Source: Chloroflexota bacterium (GTDB taxonomy: Bacteria; Chloroflexota; Dehalococcoidia; Dehalococcoidales; UBA2162). From it: 6,031 bases of DNA. The stretch covers positions 1 to 6,031 of the forward strand of contig JACQOL010000118.1 of assembly GCA_016202555.1 (NCBI GenBank). Reading direction: 5' to 3'. Each line of letters opens with the position of its first letter. Positions within the stretch are counted from its first letter, which is position 1. The notes under the pieces are model-generated. The model did not search any database and was not told the DNA's origin. It saw only the letters and a list, made by a program, of their open reading frames with translations. This document shows positions 1 through 6,016 of this stretch, piece after piece. The position numbers and the translations under genes were made by a program.

Positions 1-1375
1 CCTGCTCGACCTTCCCGGGACGTGGCAGCATTACACCCTGCCTATCAGCGAGTTGACCCAAGAGCTATTTGAGGAAGGCAATGGTTTTGACGGCTCCTCG
101 ATAAGGGGTTTCCGTCCGATTCACCAGAGCGATATGCTGCTTATCCCCGACCCCTCCACCGCCATCGTTGACCCGGTGCTGGAGGTGCCAACTCTAAGTC
201 TGATTTGTGATGTGCGCGACCCGGTTACCGGCGAGGATTATGACCGTGACCCGCGTCATATCGCCAAGAAAGCTGAGGCATATCTTAAATCGACGGGACT
301 GGCCGATGCCAGCTACTGGGGCCCCGAGTTAGAGTTCTTTATTTTTGACAGCATTCGTTTTGAGCAGAATAGTCACAAAGGCTACTACGAGATAGATTCC
401 AGTGAAGGTATCTGGAACTCCGGTAATAAGAATAGTGATAAAGATGATGAAGATAGTCATAATCTGGGCTACCGCCCTCGTCATAAAGAAGGCTATTTCC
501 CGGTGCCGCCTACTGACCAGACCCATGGCATCCGTACCGAAATTGCCCTTAAGATGATGGAGGGGGGCTTAAAGATTGAGAAGCACCATCACGAGGTTGC
601 CACCGCCGGACAGACTGAGTTTGGTATGCGTTTTGCTACCCTGACACGGCAGGCGGATAATGTCATGCTTTACAAGTATATTGCCAAAAACGTGGCTGTG
701 CAGAATGGCTATACGGTGACATTTATGCCCAAGCCGCTTTTCCAGGACAACGGTTCCGGCATGCATGTTCATCAGAGTCTCTTCAAGGGCGAGAAGAATG
801 TTTTCTTCGATGCTAAGGGTTACGCTCTGATTTCGCAGACGGCCAAATACTATATCGGCGGTTTGTTGGCACACTCCCCAGCCCTGCTGGCATTATGTGC
901 TCCTACCACCAACTCCTACCGGAGGCTCGTCCCTGGTTACGAGGCTCCTATCAACCTGGTCTATTCAGCCCGTAATCGTAGTGCCGGCATTCGTATCCCG
1001 CTCTACTCTAAGAGTCCTAAGTCAAAGAGAATCGAATACCGCTGCCCGGACTCGAGCTGTAATCCGTATCTAGCATTTGCGGCCATGCTGATGGCTGGAC
1101 TGGATGGCATCAAGAATAAGATTGACCCCGGTGCCCCCATTGATAAGGATATTTATGAGCTTGAGCCTGAAGAAAAGGCTAAGATAAAGTCCACGCCGGG
1201 TTCTTTGCTCGAGGTGCTGGAAGCATTAGACAAAGACCACGATTTTCTCCTGAAGGGCGATGTCTTCACCCAGGACCTACTGGACACCTGGATAAACTAC
1301 AAGAGAAAGAACGAGTACGACGCTGTTGCTCTGCGTCCCCATCCCTATGAATTCCATCTCTACTACGATATTTAA
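1..1375 (+). CDS. glnA: Glutamine synthetase type I-beta (GlnA1-like), 5'-truncated by window edge
   Basis: Cytoplasmic dodecameric enzyme making glutamine from glutamate, ammonia and ATP (EC 6.3.1.2). The frame is open from base 2, and its first visible codons read [14 protein letters not shown], the conserved N-terminal (beta-grasp) segment. The TTG at 53 is therefore internal, and roughly 20-27 codons plus the promoter lie outside the window. Visible signatures in order: GFDGSS (catalytic Asp at 89-91), GPELEFF metal-ligand glutamates near 325-340, HHHEVATAG (Glu at 593-595), [10 protein letters not shown] near 750-780, flap RLVPGYEAP (Glu at 941-943), NRSAGIRIP, and a C-terminus ending [11 protein letters not shown]. 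The insertion between IDSSEG and GYFPVPP (about 395-510) marks the beta subtype. The adenylylation-type motif IYELEPEE has its Tyr at 1154-1156, with Glu where the family usually has the first Pro. From recall it most resembles actinobacterial GlnA1. No GlnE or PII gene is in view, so adenylylation is only inferred. Confidence 0.97.
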   Translation, partial: LLDLPGTWQHYTLPISELTQELFEEGNGFDGSSIRGFRPIHQSDMLLIPDPSTAIVDPVLEVPTLSLICDVRDPVTGEDYDRDPRHIAKKAEAYLKSTGLADASYWGPELEFFIFDSIRFEQNSHKGYYEIDSSEGIWNSGNKNSDKDDEDSHNLGYRPRHKEGYFPVPPTDQTHGIRTEIALKMMEGGLKIEKHHHEVATAGQTEFGMRFATLTRQADNVMLYKYIAKNVAVQNGYTVTFMPKPLFQDNGSGMHVHQSLFKGEKNVFFDAKGYALISQTAKYYIGGLLAHSPALLALCAPTTNSYRRLVPGYEAPINLVYSARNRSAGIRIPLYSKSPKSKRIEYRCPDSSCNPYLAFAAMLMAGLDGIKNKIDPGAPIDKDIYELEPEEKAKIKSTPGSLLEVLEALDKDHDFLLKGDVFTQDLLDTWINYKRKNEYDAVALRPHPYEFHLYYDI

Positions 1376-1384
1376 GCTGGAGCC

Positions 1385-1414
1385 GCTAATTGATTAGCTG
1401 CCATTAGTGCTAAT
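1385..1414. promoter_or_regulatory. Paired AT-rich dyads over the glnA2 promoter (candidate operator)
   Basis: GCTAAT-TG-ATTAGC (1385-1398) is a perfect 6-bp inverted repeat with a 2-base centre. ATTAG-TG-CTAAT (1403-1414) is a second, 5-bp one with the same TG centre. Their centres lie 17 bp apart. The first ends on the first base of the -35 box and the second sits in the spacer, a placement typical of repressor operators. ATTAGC at 1393-1398 can also pair with GCTAAT at 1409-1414 in single-stranded form. There is no T-run, so it is not an intrinsic terminator for the upstream gene. The half-site does not match the GlnR/TnrA (TGTNA-N7-TNACA) or NtcA (GTA-N8-TAC) consensus. Operator function is inferred. 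Confidence 0.45.
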
Positions 1415-1426
1415 TCGTGGTATAAT
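1398..1426 (+). promoter_or_regulatory. Sigma-70-type extended -10 promoter for glnA2
   Basis: A consensus TATAAT (1421-1426) is preceded by the extended -10 dinucleotide TG at 1418-1419. CTGCCA (1398-1403) lies exactly 17 bp upstream and matches the -35 consensus at four of six positions. The expected transcription start near 1433 gives a leader of about 27 bases before ATG 1460. This placement also argues against the in-frame TTG at 1436, which would be almost leaderless and has no ribosome site. Confidence 0.72.
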
Positions 1427-1450
1427 GATGAAAAATTGTCCCATGGGTTT

Positions 1451-1456
1451 GGAGGG
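1451..1456 (+). promoter_or_regulatory. Ribosome binding site deciding the glnA2 start
   Basis: GGAGGG lies three bases before ATG 1460 (four if counted from GGAGG). The spacing is short but workable. The alternative in-frame TTG at 1436 has only A/T-rich sequence upstream, so this site decides the start at 1460. Confidence 0.7.
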
Positions 1457-1459
1457 CTA

Positions 1460-2803
1460 ATGGCAGCTAAGGAAAGAGACGAATCTCAGGAGTATGTCCT
1501 GAAAACAGCTAAGGAGCACGATGTTAAGTTCATCCGGTTGTGGTTCACCGACATTTTAGGTGTCCTCAAGAGCTTCGCTATCACCGTAGAGGAACTGGAA
1601 GTGGCTCTGGAGGAGGGGATGGGGTTTGATGGTTCCTCAATCGAGGGCTTTGCCCGCATTGATGAAAGTGACATGGTGGCCCTCCCTGACCCTAATACTT
1701 TTCAGTTGCTCCCCTGGAGACCTCAAGAACATCACGCTGTTGCCCGGATGTTCTGCGACATTCTGAAGCCCGGTGGCGAGCCCTTTATTGGTGACCCAAG
1801 GTATGTTCTGAAGAGAAATTTGAAACGTGCCGCCGATTTGGGCTACACCTTTTATGTCGGACCGGAGCTGGAGTACTTTTATTTTCTGGATTCCAAGAGC
1901 ACCGAGTGTCTGGATGCCGGTGGCTACTTTGATATGACGCCTCTGGACGCTGCCACCGACCTGAGGAGAGAAACGGTGCTTACTTTGGAAGAAATGGGTA
2001 TTGGCGTTGAATACTCGCACCACGAAGTTGCCCCCAGCCAGCACGAGATTGACATGAGATACACTGATGCCCTGACTATGGCCGATAATGTGATGACCTA
2101 CCGTCTGGTTGTTAAGCAGGTTGCTCTGAAGCACGGTGTTTATGCTACTTTCATGCCTAAACCGGTTTTCGGCATCAATGGCAGCGGTATGCATGTGCAC
2201 CAGTCTCTGTTCAAAGGCGACCGTAACGCCTTCTTTGACCCGAACGATAAATATTATCTTACTAAAGAAGCTAAGTGGTATATTGCCGGTCTGCTTAAGC
2301 ACGCTCCTGAAATCACCTCCGTTACCAGTCAGTGGGTGAATTCCTACAAGCGGCTGGTGCCTGGCTACGAGGCGCCAGTATATCTTTCCTGGGCACGGCG
2401 CAACCGCTCCGATTTAATCCGGGTTCCAGAGTACCGACCGGGTCGGGAAAATTCTACCAGGGTTGAATTCCGCTCTCCTGACCCCGCCTGTAATCCCTAC
2501 CTTACTTTCAGCGTTATGCTGGCAGCTGGGCTGGAAGGTATTGAGAAGAAATACGAGGTGCCCGAACCGGTTGAAGAAAATGTCTATGAGATGTCTGAGC
2601 AGGAAAGGCAAAGTCGGAAGATAGCAACCCTACCGGCTAGTCTCTGGGAGGCGGTTCAACTCACTGAGAAAAGTGCCGTGGTGCGGGAAGCCCTGGGCGA
2701 CCATGTTTTTGATGCCTTCATTAAGAACAAGAAGATTGAGTGGGACCAGTATCGAACACAGGTGACTGATTACGAGATTAAGAAATACCTGTCCATCCTA
2801 TAA
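1460..2803 (+). CDS. glnA: Glutamine synthetase type I, alpha/GlnA2-like
   Basis: Second class I glutamine synthetase, 447 residues from ATG 1460, close to the roughly 445 usual for the alpha subtype. The N-terminus VKFIRLWFTDILGVLKSF matches the family. GFDGSSIEGFARIDESDM carries the catalytic Asp57, and Arg66 is at the position of Bacillus subtilis Arg62, which is implicated in glutamine feedback inhibition; the upstream paralogue has Pro there. GPELEYF, SHHEVAPSQHEID (Glu189, Glu196), [10 protein letters not shown] and the flap RLVPGYEAP (Glu304) keep the active site intact. The 25-residue beta-type insertion is absent. The NVYEMSEQER segment (Tyr codon 2585-2587) differs from the adenylylation consensus, so control by AMP transfer is unlikely. 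From recall, FIRLWFTD, SQWVNSYKRLV and the C-terminus resemble actinobacterial GlnA2. Some GlnA2/GlnA3-type proteins act on other amines, but the complete active site favours glutamine synthesis. It lies 84 bp after the beta-type gene and 57 bp before nadE. Confidence 0.96.
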   Translation: MAAKERDESQEYVLKTAKEHDVKFIRLWFTDILGVLKSFAITVEELEVALEEGMGFDGSSIEGFARIDESDMVALPDPNTFQLLPWRPQEHHAVARMFCDILKPGGEPFIGDPRYVLKRNLKRAADLGYTFYVGPELEYFYFLDSKSTECLDAGGYFDMTPLDAATDLRRETVLTLEEMGIGVEYSHHEVAPSQHEIDMRYTDALTMADNVMTYRLVVKQVALKHGVYATFMPKPVFGINGSGMHVHQSLFKGDRNAFFDPNDKYYLTKEAKWYIAGLLKHAPEITSVTSQWVNSYKRLVPGYEAPVYLSWARRNRSDLIRVPEYRPGRENSTRVEFRSPDPACNPYLTFSVMLAAGLEGIEKKYEVPEPVEENVYEMSEQERQSRKIATLPASLWEAVQLTEKSAVVREALGDHVFDAFIKNKKIEWDQYRTQVTDYEIKKYLSIL

Positions 2804-2816
2804 GCTAAATTTAGCT
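2803..2816. repeat. Perfect 14-bp palindrome AGCTAAATTTAGCT in the glnA2-nadE gap
   Basis: The palindrome has no spacer and begins on the last base of the glnA2 TAA stop. With no loop and no following T-run it is a poor terminator, so a protein site is more likely if it is functional. It resembles the GCTAAT/ATTAGC dyad upstream of glnA2. It occupies the place where a -35 box would be expected for the TACAAT at 2825-2830. Confidence 0.5.
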
Positions 2817-2824
2817 GAAGCCGA

Positions 2825-2830
2825 TACAAT
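2825..2830 (+). promoter_or_regulatory. Possible weak -10 box (TACAAT) ahead of nadE
   Basis: TACAAT lies 30 bases before the nadE start codon, much as the -10 boxes of glnA2 (33) and the pilC-like gene (35) do. No -35 hexamer exists at 16-18 bp spacing (2802-2807 reads AAGCTA). If real it would be weak or activator-dependent. Read-through from the glnA2 promoter is the simpler source of nadE transcript. Confidence 0.25.
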
Positions 2831-2846
2831 TTGAGGTAATCATGTG

Positions 2847-2853
2847 AAGGAGG
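2847..2853 (+). promoter_or_regulatory. Strong ribosome binding site supporting the TTG start of nadE
   Basis: AAGGAGG is seven bases before TTG 2861, the near-ideal distance. It justifies the rare TTG start, since no in-frame ATG or GTG is better placed. A two-codon ATG-TGA lies just upstream at 2842-2847 and overlaps the site's first base. Confidence 0.85.
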
Positions 2854-2860
2854 AATTAGC

Positions 2861-4594
2861 TTGCGACGGTTACGGGTTGGTCTGGCTCAGCTCAATACCA
2901 TCGTGGGTGATTTTGCCGGTAACACGCAGAAGATTCTGAAATCCATCGCTGAAGCTAAATCCCTGGGTGTCGACCTGCTTACCTTTCCTGAGCTTGCCAT
3001 CTGCGGTTATCCCCCTGAGGACCTCCTCTTTAAGCCACAGTTTATTGAGGAAAACCGGCGGTCTCTGGACAAGGTAATCGCTGCCTCCTCAGCAATCACT
3101 CTCGTCGTTGGCTTTGTCGATGCTAAAGAAGACATCTATAATGCGGCGGCATTAATCCATGACGGCAGGTTGGTAGATGTCTATCACAAAATATATCTGC
3201 CCAACTACGGCGTTTTTGATGAGAACCGTTATTTTCGGGCCGGTAATAAATGCCCGGTATATACTATTGCCGGAGTAGATGTCGGCATCAACATCTGTGA
3301 GGATATCTGGTATGAAGCTGGGTTAGCTACTGCCCAGGCCTATGCTGGGGCTGAGGTCATCATTAACATCAGTGCCTCACCATATCATTTTGGTAAGGTG
3401 TCCTTCAGGGAGAGAATGCTGGCGACACGTGCCTCGGATAATGTGGCTATCATTGTTTATAATAATTTGGTAGGCGGGCAGGACGAGCTGATTTTTGATG
3501 GTAACAGCCTGGTGCTTAATGAAAAGGGGGAAACGATTGCCAGAGGCAAGCAGTTTAAAGAAGACTTGATAGTCGTTGATGCTGATGCCGAGGCTGTCTT
3601 CAGGACACGCCTTCATGACCCCAGGTGGAGAAAAGAGACGCTCTTGCCTGATGAGTCGCGGTGGCATAGAAGTAAGGCGGTGGTTTCTGAAGCTCCTTTA
3701 ACTTCCCTGAAACCACCGCTAGCTAAAAGACGGGTTAAGGTCTCCCGCTTTCCTGGGGAGGTCTATGGTGCCCTGGTACTGGGTACACACGACTATATTT
3801 TGAAGAATGGTTTTGAGAAAGTGCTGATAGGTCTATCTGGGGGTATTGATTCCAGCTTGGTGGCTACTATTGCTGTCGACGCCCTGGGGAACTCTAATGT
3901 AGTCGGGGTGTCAATGCCTTCAAGATATTCTTCTCCCGGGAGTGTTTCAGATGCCAAGCTTCTGGTAAAGAACCTGGGTATCAGGTTGATAACCATCCCT
4001 ATTGAGAAGGCTTTTCAGGCTTATCTGGAGATGTTGGCTGAGACTTTTGCCGGGACTAAGCCGAATGTGGCTGAGGAAAACATTCAGGCCCGCATCAGGG
4101 GTAACATTCTTATGGCGATATCGAATAAGTTCGGCTGGCTGGTGCTTACTACCGGCAACAAAAGCGAAATGGCTACAGGCTATACGACATTATATGGGGA
4201 TATGGCCGGTGGTTTTGCCGTTATTAAGGATGTGCCCAAGACGATGGTCTACGAGCTCGCACGCTACCGGAATTCGCTGACTGATGCAAATCTAATACCG
4301 GACAATATTCTCACTAAGCCGGCTTCAGCAGAATTAAGGCCTGAACAGCTCACAATCGAAGCTCTGCTGCCTTTTAACCAGCTTGACCCTATTCTTACTG
4401 CCTATGTTGAGGAAGATAAAAGCATCGAGCAGATAATTGCCCTGGGTATAGATGAAGCGGCGGTAAAGCGGGTTGCCCAAATGGTGGATAAAAGTGAGTA
4501 TAAGCGCCGTCAGTCACCCCCGGGGATTAAGATAACCCCGAGAGCCTTCGGCCGTGATAGAAGATTGCCGATTACCAATCGGTTCAAGGGTTGA
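2861..4594 (+). CDS. nadE: Glutamine-dependent NAD+ synthetase
   Basis: Cytoplasmic enzyme for the last step of NAD+ synthesis: deamido-NAD+ plus ATP and glutamine-derived ammonia (EC 6.3.5.1). It has 577 residues, full length for the two-domain type. Residues 1 to about 260 are a nitrilase-like glutaminase domain with the triad Glu44 (FPELAICGYPPEDLL), Lys110 (YHKIYLPNYGVFDE) and Cys146 (NICEDIW). From about 300 the ATP-pyrophosphatase synthetase domain carries the loop SGGIDSS at 326-332, QARIRGN near 410, TTGNKSE at 430-436 and GYTTLYGDMAGG after it. The C-terminus SEYKRRQSPPGIKITPRAFG with DRRLPITNRF is typical. Presence of the glutaminase domain separates it from the short ammonia-only NadE. 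The start is TTG with an excellent ribosome site. It lies 57 bp after the second glnA on the same strand with no terminator visible between them, so the supplier and a consumer of glutamine are probably co-transcribed. Confidence 0.97.
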   Translation: MRRLRVGLAQLNTIVGDFAGNTQKILKSIAEAKSLGVDLLTFPELAICGYPPEDLLFKPQFIEENRRSLDKVIAASSAITLVVGFVDAKEDIYNAAALIHDGRLVDVYHKIYLPNYGVFDENRYFRAGNKCPVYTIAGVDVGINICEDIWYEAGLATAQAYAGAEVIINISASPYHFGKVSFRERMLATRASDNVAIIVYNNLVGGQDELIFDGNSLVLNEKGETIARGKQFKEDLIVVDADAEAVFRTRLHDPRWRKETLLPDESRWHRSKAVVSEAPLTSLKPPLAKRRVKVSRFPGEVYGALVLGTHDYILKNGFEKVLIGLSGGIDSSLVATIAVDALGNSNVVGVSMPSRYSSPGSVSDAKLLVKNLGIRLITIPIEKAFQAYLEMLAETFAGTKPNVAEENIQARIRGNILMAISNKFGWLVLTTGNKSEMATGYTTLYGDMAGGFAVIKDVPKTMVYELARYRNSLTDANLIPDNILTKPASAELRPEQLTIEALLPFNQLDPILTAYVEEDKSIEQIIALGIDEAAVKRVAQMVDKSEYKRRQSPPGIKITPRAFGRDRRLPITNRFKG

Positions 4595-4678
4595 TAAGAC
4601 AAGCTAAAAAGATAATTTAGGTTACTCGGTACACCTCCCATTGGTATCTCCCCGCAATCATTCCAACTACTTTCGGTA

Positions 4679-4708
4679 GAATTCAGATGGAATTCAGTAA
4701 GAATCCAC
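4679..4708. repeat. Three helically phased GAATTCAG repeats
   Basis: GAATTCAG occurs at 4679-4686 and 4690-4697, and a third degenerate copy GAATCCAC (6 of 8 matching) at 4701-4708. The starts are exactly 11 bp apart, so all copies face roughly the same side of the helix. The last copy ends 35 bp before the -35 box of the downstream promoter, where activator arrays are often found. The third copy is weak and chance is possible. Confidence 0.4.
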
Positions 4709-4743
4709 CACCCTCTGCAAAAGTATTAGTGCTTTACATATGT

Positions 4744-4772
4744 TTGACATTTGTCATTTGGCTGACTACAAT
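4744..4772 (+). promoter_or_regulatory. Near-consensus sigma-70-type promoter for the pilC-like gene
   Basis: A perfect TTGACA (4744-4749) is separated by exactly 17 bp from TACAAT (4767-4772), five of six to consensus. The expected start near 4779 gives a leader of about 29 bases before GTG 4808. It implies that the pilC-like gene is transcribed independently of nadE. Confidence 0.78.
4745..4756. promoter_or_regulatory. Dyad TGACA-TT-TGTCA on the -35 box (candidate operator)
   Basis: A perfect 5-bp inverted repeat with a 2-base centre covers five bases of the -35 hexamer, so a bound repressor would occlude the polymerase. The architecture (5-6 bp arms, 2-bp centre) is the same as in the dyads over the glnA2 promoter, although the sequence differs. 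Function is inferred. Confidence 0.35.
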
Positions 4773-4794
4773 GATGACCAACTCTATCTATTTT

Positions 4795-4800
4795 GAGGAG
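4795..4800 (+). promoter_or_regulatory. Ribosome binding site deciding the pilC-like start
   Basis: GAGGAG lies seven bases before GTG 4808. The longer in-frame start TTG 4793 overlaps this site and has no ribosome site of its own, so GTG 4808 is chosen. Confidence 0.72.
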
Positions 4801-4807
4801 CAGCGGA

Positions 4808-6016
4808 GTGGCTATTGAGTATGTGGCTTATAATGAGGCCGGTAATATAGTTGCCGGGGCTTTAGAGGTTGAGTCCTCGGAAAGAGCATTGGAGGCTCTT
4901 TCGGCGGCTAACCTTGTTGTTTTCAGCTTGAAAAAGCAGCGCCGATTGCCCTCTCTGTCTGAGCTTATGCCCACTTTGTTCGGAGTTAAACCGTCGGATG
5001 TCATCACTTTTACTCGTGAACTTGATTCTCTTCTGTCATCAGGAATCACTCTTCTCTCATCATTAAGGGTACTATATGAGGTGACCGAAAAAAAGGCTTT
5101 TAAGGAGGTTATCCATTCTGTCATGCGAGAGGTCGAATCTGGGAATTCCTTTTCCCAGGCTTGCTCCAAGCAACCATCGGTTTTTCTCCCATTCTATATT
5201 CGTTTGCTTCAGGTAGCTGAGGGTACCGGGGAACTGACCAAAATTCTGGCTGATATAGTGATTCACATGGAGAAACAAAAAGCCCTCCTTAGTAAAATCA
5301 GGAGAGCCACCACATATCCTGCCATTGTGCTGGCGGTAGGCATAGTGGCTGCGGTCATACTTACTACTGTTGCTCTCCCGGCATTAACCGCTCTTTTAGC
5401 CGAATATCGAGCTAAGATGCCAATTTCTACCCGGATTCTGATTGGTTTTGGTGATTTTAGTAAGGCCTACGGCAAATATGTTTTGGGCTTTGTTGTCGTC
5501 CTGGCTCTGTTCGTTTGGCGCTATATTAAGACATCATCGGGGGAAAAAAGATGGCATCGTTCCATCCTCAAGATTCCAGTTATCGGCCGGATAATCTATA
5601 ACAGTCAAATGGCACGTTTGTGTTCCAGTCTGGCTACTCTGCTTGGTGGGGGATTATCGACTTCTGAGGCAATAAGACTCAGTATTGAAGCGAGCGATAA
5701 CGCCTCTTTTCAAGAGGGACTGACCGGGGTCTACCGTGAAGTGTTGACTGGGAGCCGGCTTGAGCCCGCCATCATAAAGCAAAATTTTTTTCCGCGCCTG
5801 TTTTCCCAGACCGTCGGCATTGGTGAAGAAACCGGTTCCCTTAGAGTAAATTTGAGCGGTCTGGCTACTTTTTACGAGCAGGAAACTGATAGAGTTACCG
5901 CCAGAGCTACTGACCTGATTGAGCCAATAATGATTTTGATTATCGGAGTCATTGTCGGGTTTATCGGCGTTGCCATCATATCAGCTATCTATGGCATGAT
6001 TTCTCAGATAAGATAA
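4808..6016 (+). CDS. Type IV pilus / type II secretion inner-membrane platform protein (PilC/GspF family)
   Basis: Polytopic inner-membrane protein around which pili or pseudopili are built, working with a PilB/GspE-type ATPase. From GTG 4808 it has 402 residues, the usual family length. The N-terminal cytoplasmic segment IEYVAYNEAGNIVAGALEVES is the typical opening of PilC proteins. Two T2SSF domains follow. The first is at about 64-188, with FTRELDSLLSSGITLLSSL and the conserved AEGTGEL near 137. The second is at about 267-388, with LCSSLATLLGGGLSTSEAI and the matching GEETGSL at 339-345. Hydrophobic segments at about 170-195, 222-240 and 369-395 fit the three-helix topology. No ATPase, pilin or prepilin peptidase gene is visible, so pilus (pilC), secretion (gspF) and other pilus-like machines cannot be told apart, and I give no symbol. 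It has its own promoter 213 bp after nadE. Partner genes may follow beyond 6031. Confidence 0.93.
   Translation: MAIEYVAYNEAGNIVAGALEVESSERALEALSAANLVVFSLKKQRRLPSLSELMPTLFGVKPSDVITFTRELDSLLSSGITLLSSLRVLYEVTEKKAFKEVIHSVMREVESGNSFSQACSKQPSVFLPFYIRLLQVAEGTGELTKILADIVIHMEKQKALLSKIRRATTYPAIVLAVGIVAAVILTTVALPALTALLAEYRAKMPISTRILIGFGDFSKAYGKYVLGFVVVLALFVWRYIKTSSGEKRWHRSILKIPVIGRIIYNSQMARLCSSLATLLGGGLSTSEAIRLSIEASDNASFQEGLTGVYREVLTGSRLEPAIIKQNFFPRLFSQTVGIGEETGSLRVNLSGLATFYEQETDRVTARATDLIEPIMILIIGVIVGFIGVAIISAIYGMISQIR

Larger units (their letters stand above)
4595..4807. other. Intergenic region between nadE and the pilC-like gene
   Basis: This 213-base gap is the largest non-coding stretch. It holds a weak imperfect inverted repeat CTAAA...TTTAG (4604-4620) just after the nadE stop, three phased GAATTCAG-like repeats, and a near-consensus promoter with its ribosome site. 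No intrinsic terminator (GC-rich hairpin plus T-run) follows nadE. One frame is open from 4621 to 4818 and includes an ATG at 4687 that would encode 43 residues. It overlaps the promoter and has no clear ribosome site, so I do not call it a gene. Confidence 0.7.

Noticed and set aside
53..55. TTG as the start of the first glutamine synthetase
   Set aside because: The frame is open to the left edge and the codons before it encode the conserved DLPG/QH segment of the family, so the gene begins outside the window.
1376..1420. Intrinsic terminator after the first glnA
   Set aside because: The inverted repeats are AT-rich with 2-base centres and are not followed by a T-run. They fit a promoter operator better.
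1436..1438. TTG as the start of the second glutamine synthetase
   Set aside because: It has no ribosome site and falls almost on the predicted transcription start. ATG 1460 has GGAGGG and matches family length.
1637..2302. 221-residue open frame on the minus strand
   Set aside because: It lies wholly antisense to the second glnA, whose protein is clearly conserved, and resembles no family I know. Long antisense frames are common opposite biased codons.
2804..2860. NAD-sensing or glutamine riboswitch ahead of nadE
   Set aside because: The gap is only 57 bases and shows no structure beyond the short palindrome.
4002..4280. 92-residue + strand frame inside nadE
   Set aside because: It overlaps the conserved synthetase domain in another frame and has an Arg/Trp-rich composition typical of a shadow frame.
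4521..4540. Hairpin CGGGG-N10-CCCCG as a terminator
   Set aside because: It lies inside conserved nadE codons (PPGIKITPR), has no T-run, and is explained by coding constraint.
4793..4795. TTG as the start of the pilC-like gene
   Set aside because: It overlaps the GAGGAG ribosome site that serves GTG 4808 and adds only five unconserved residues.
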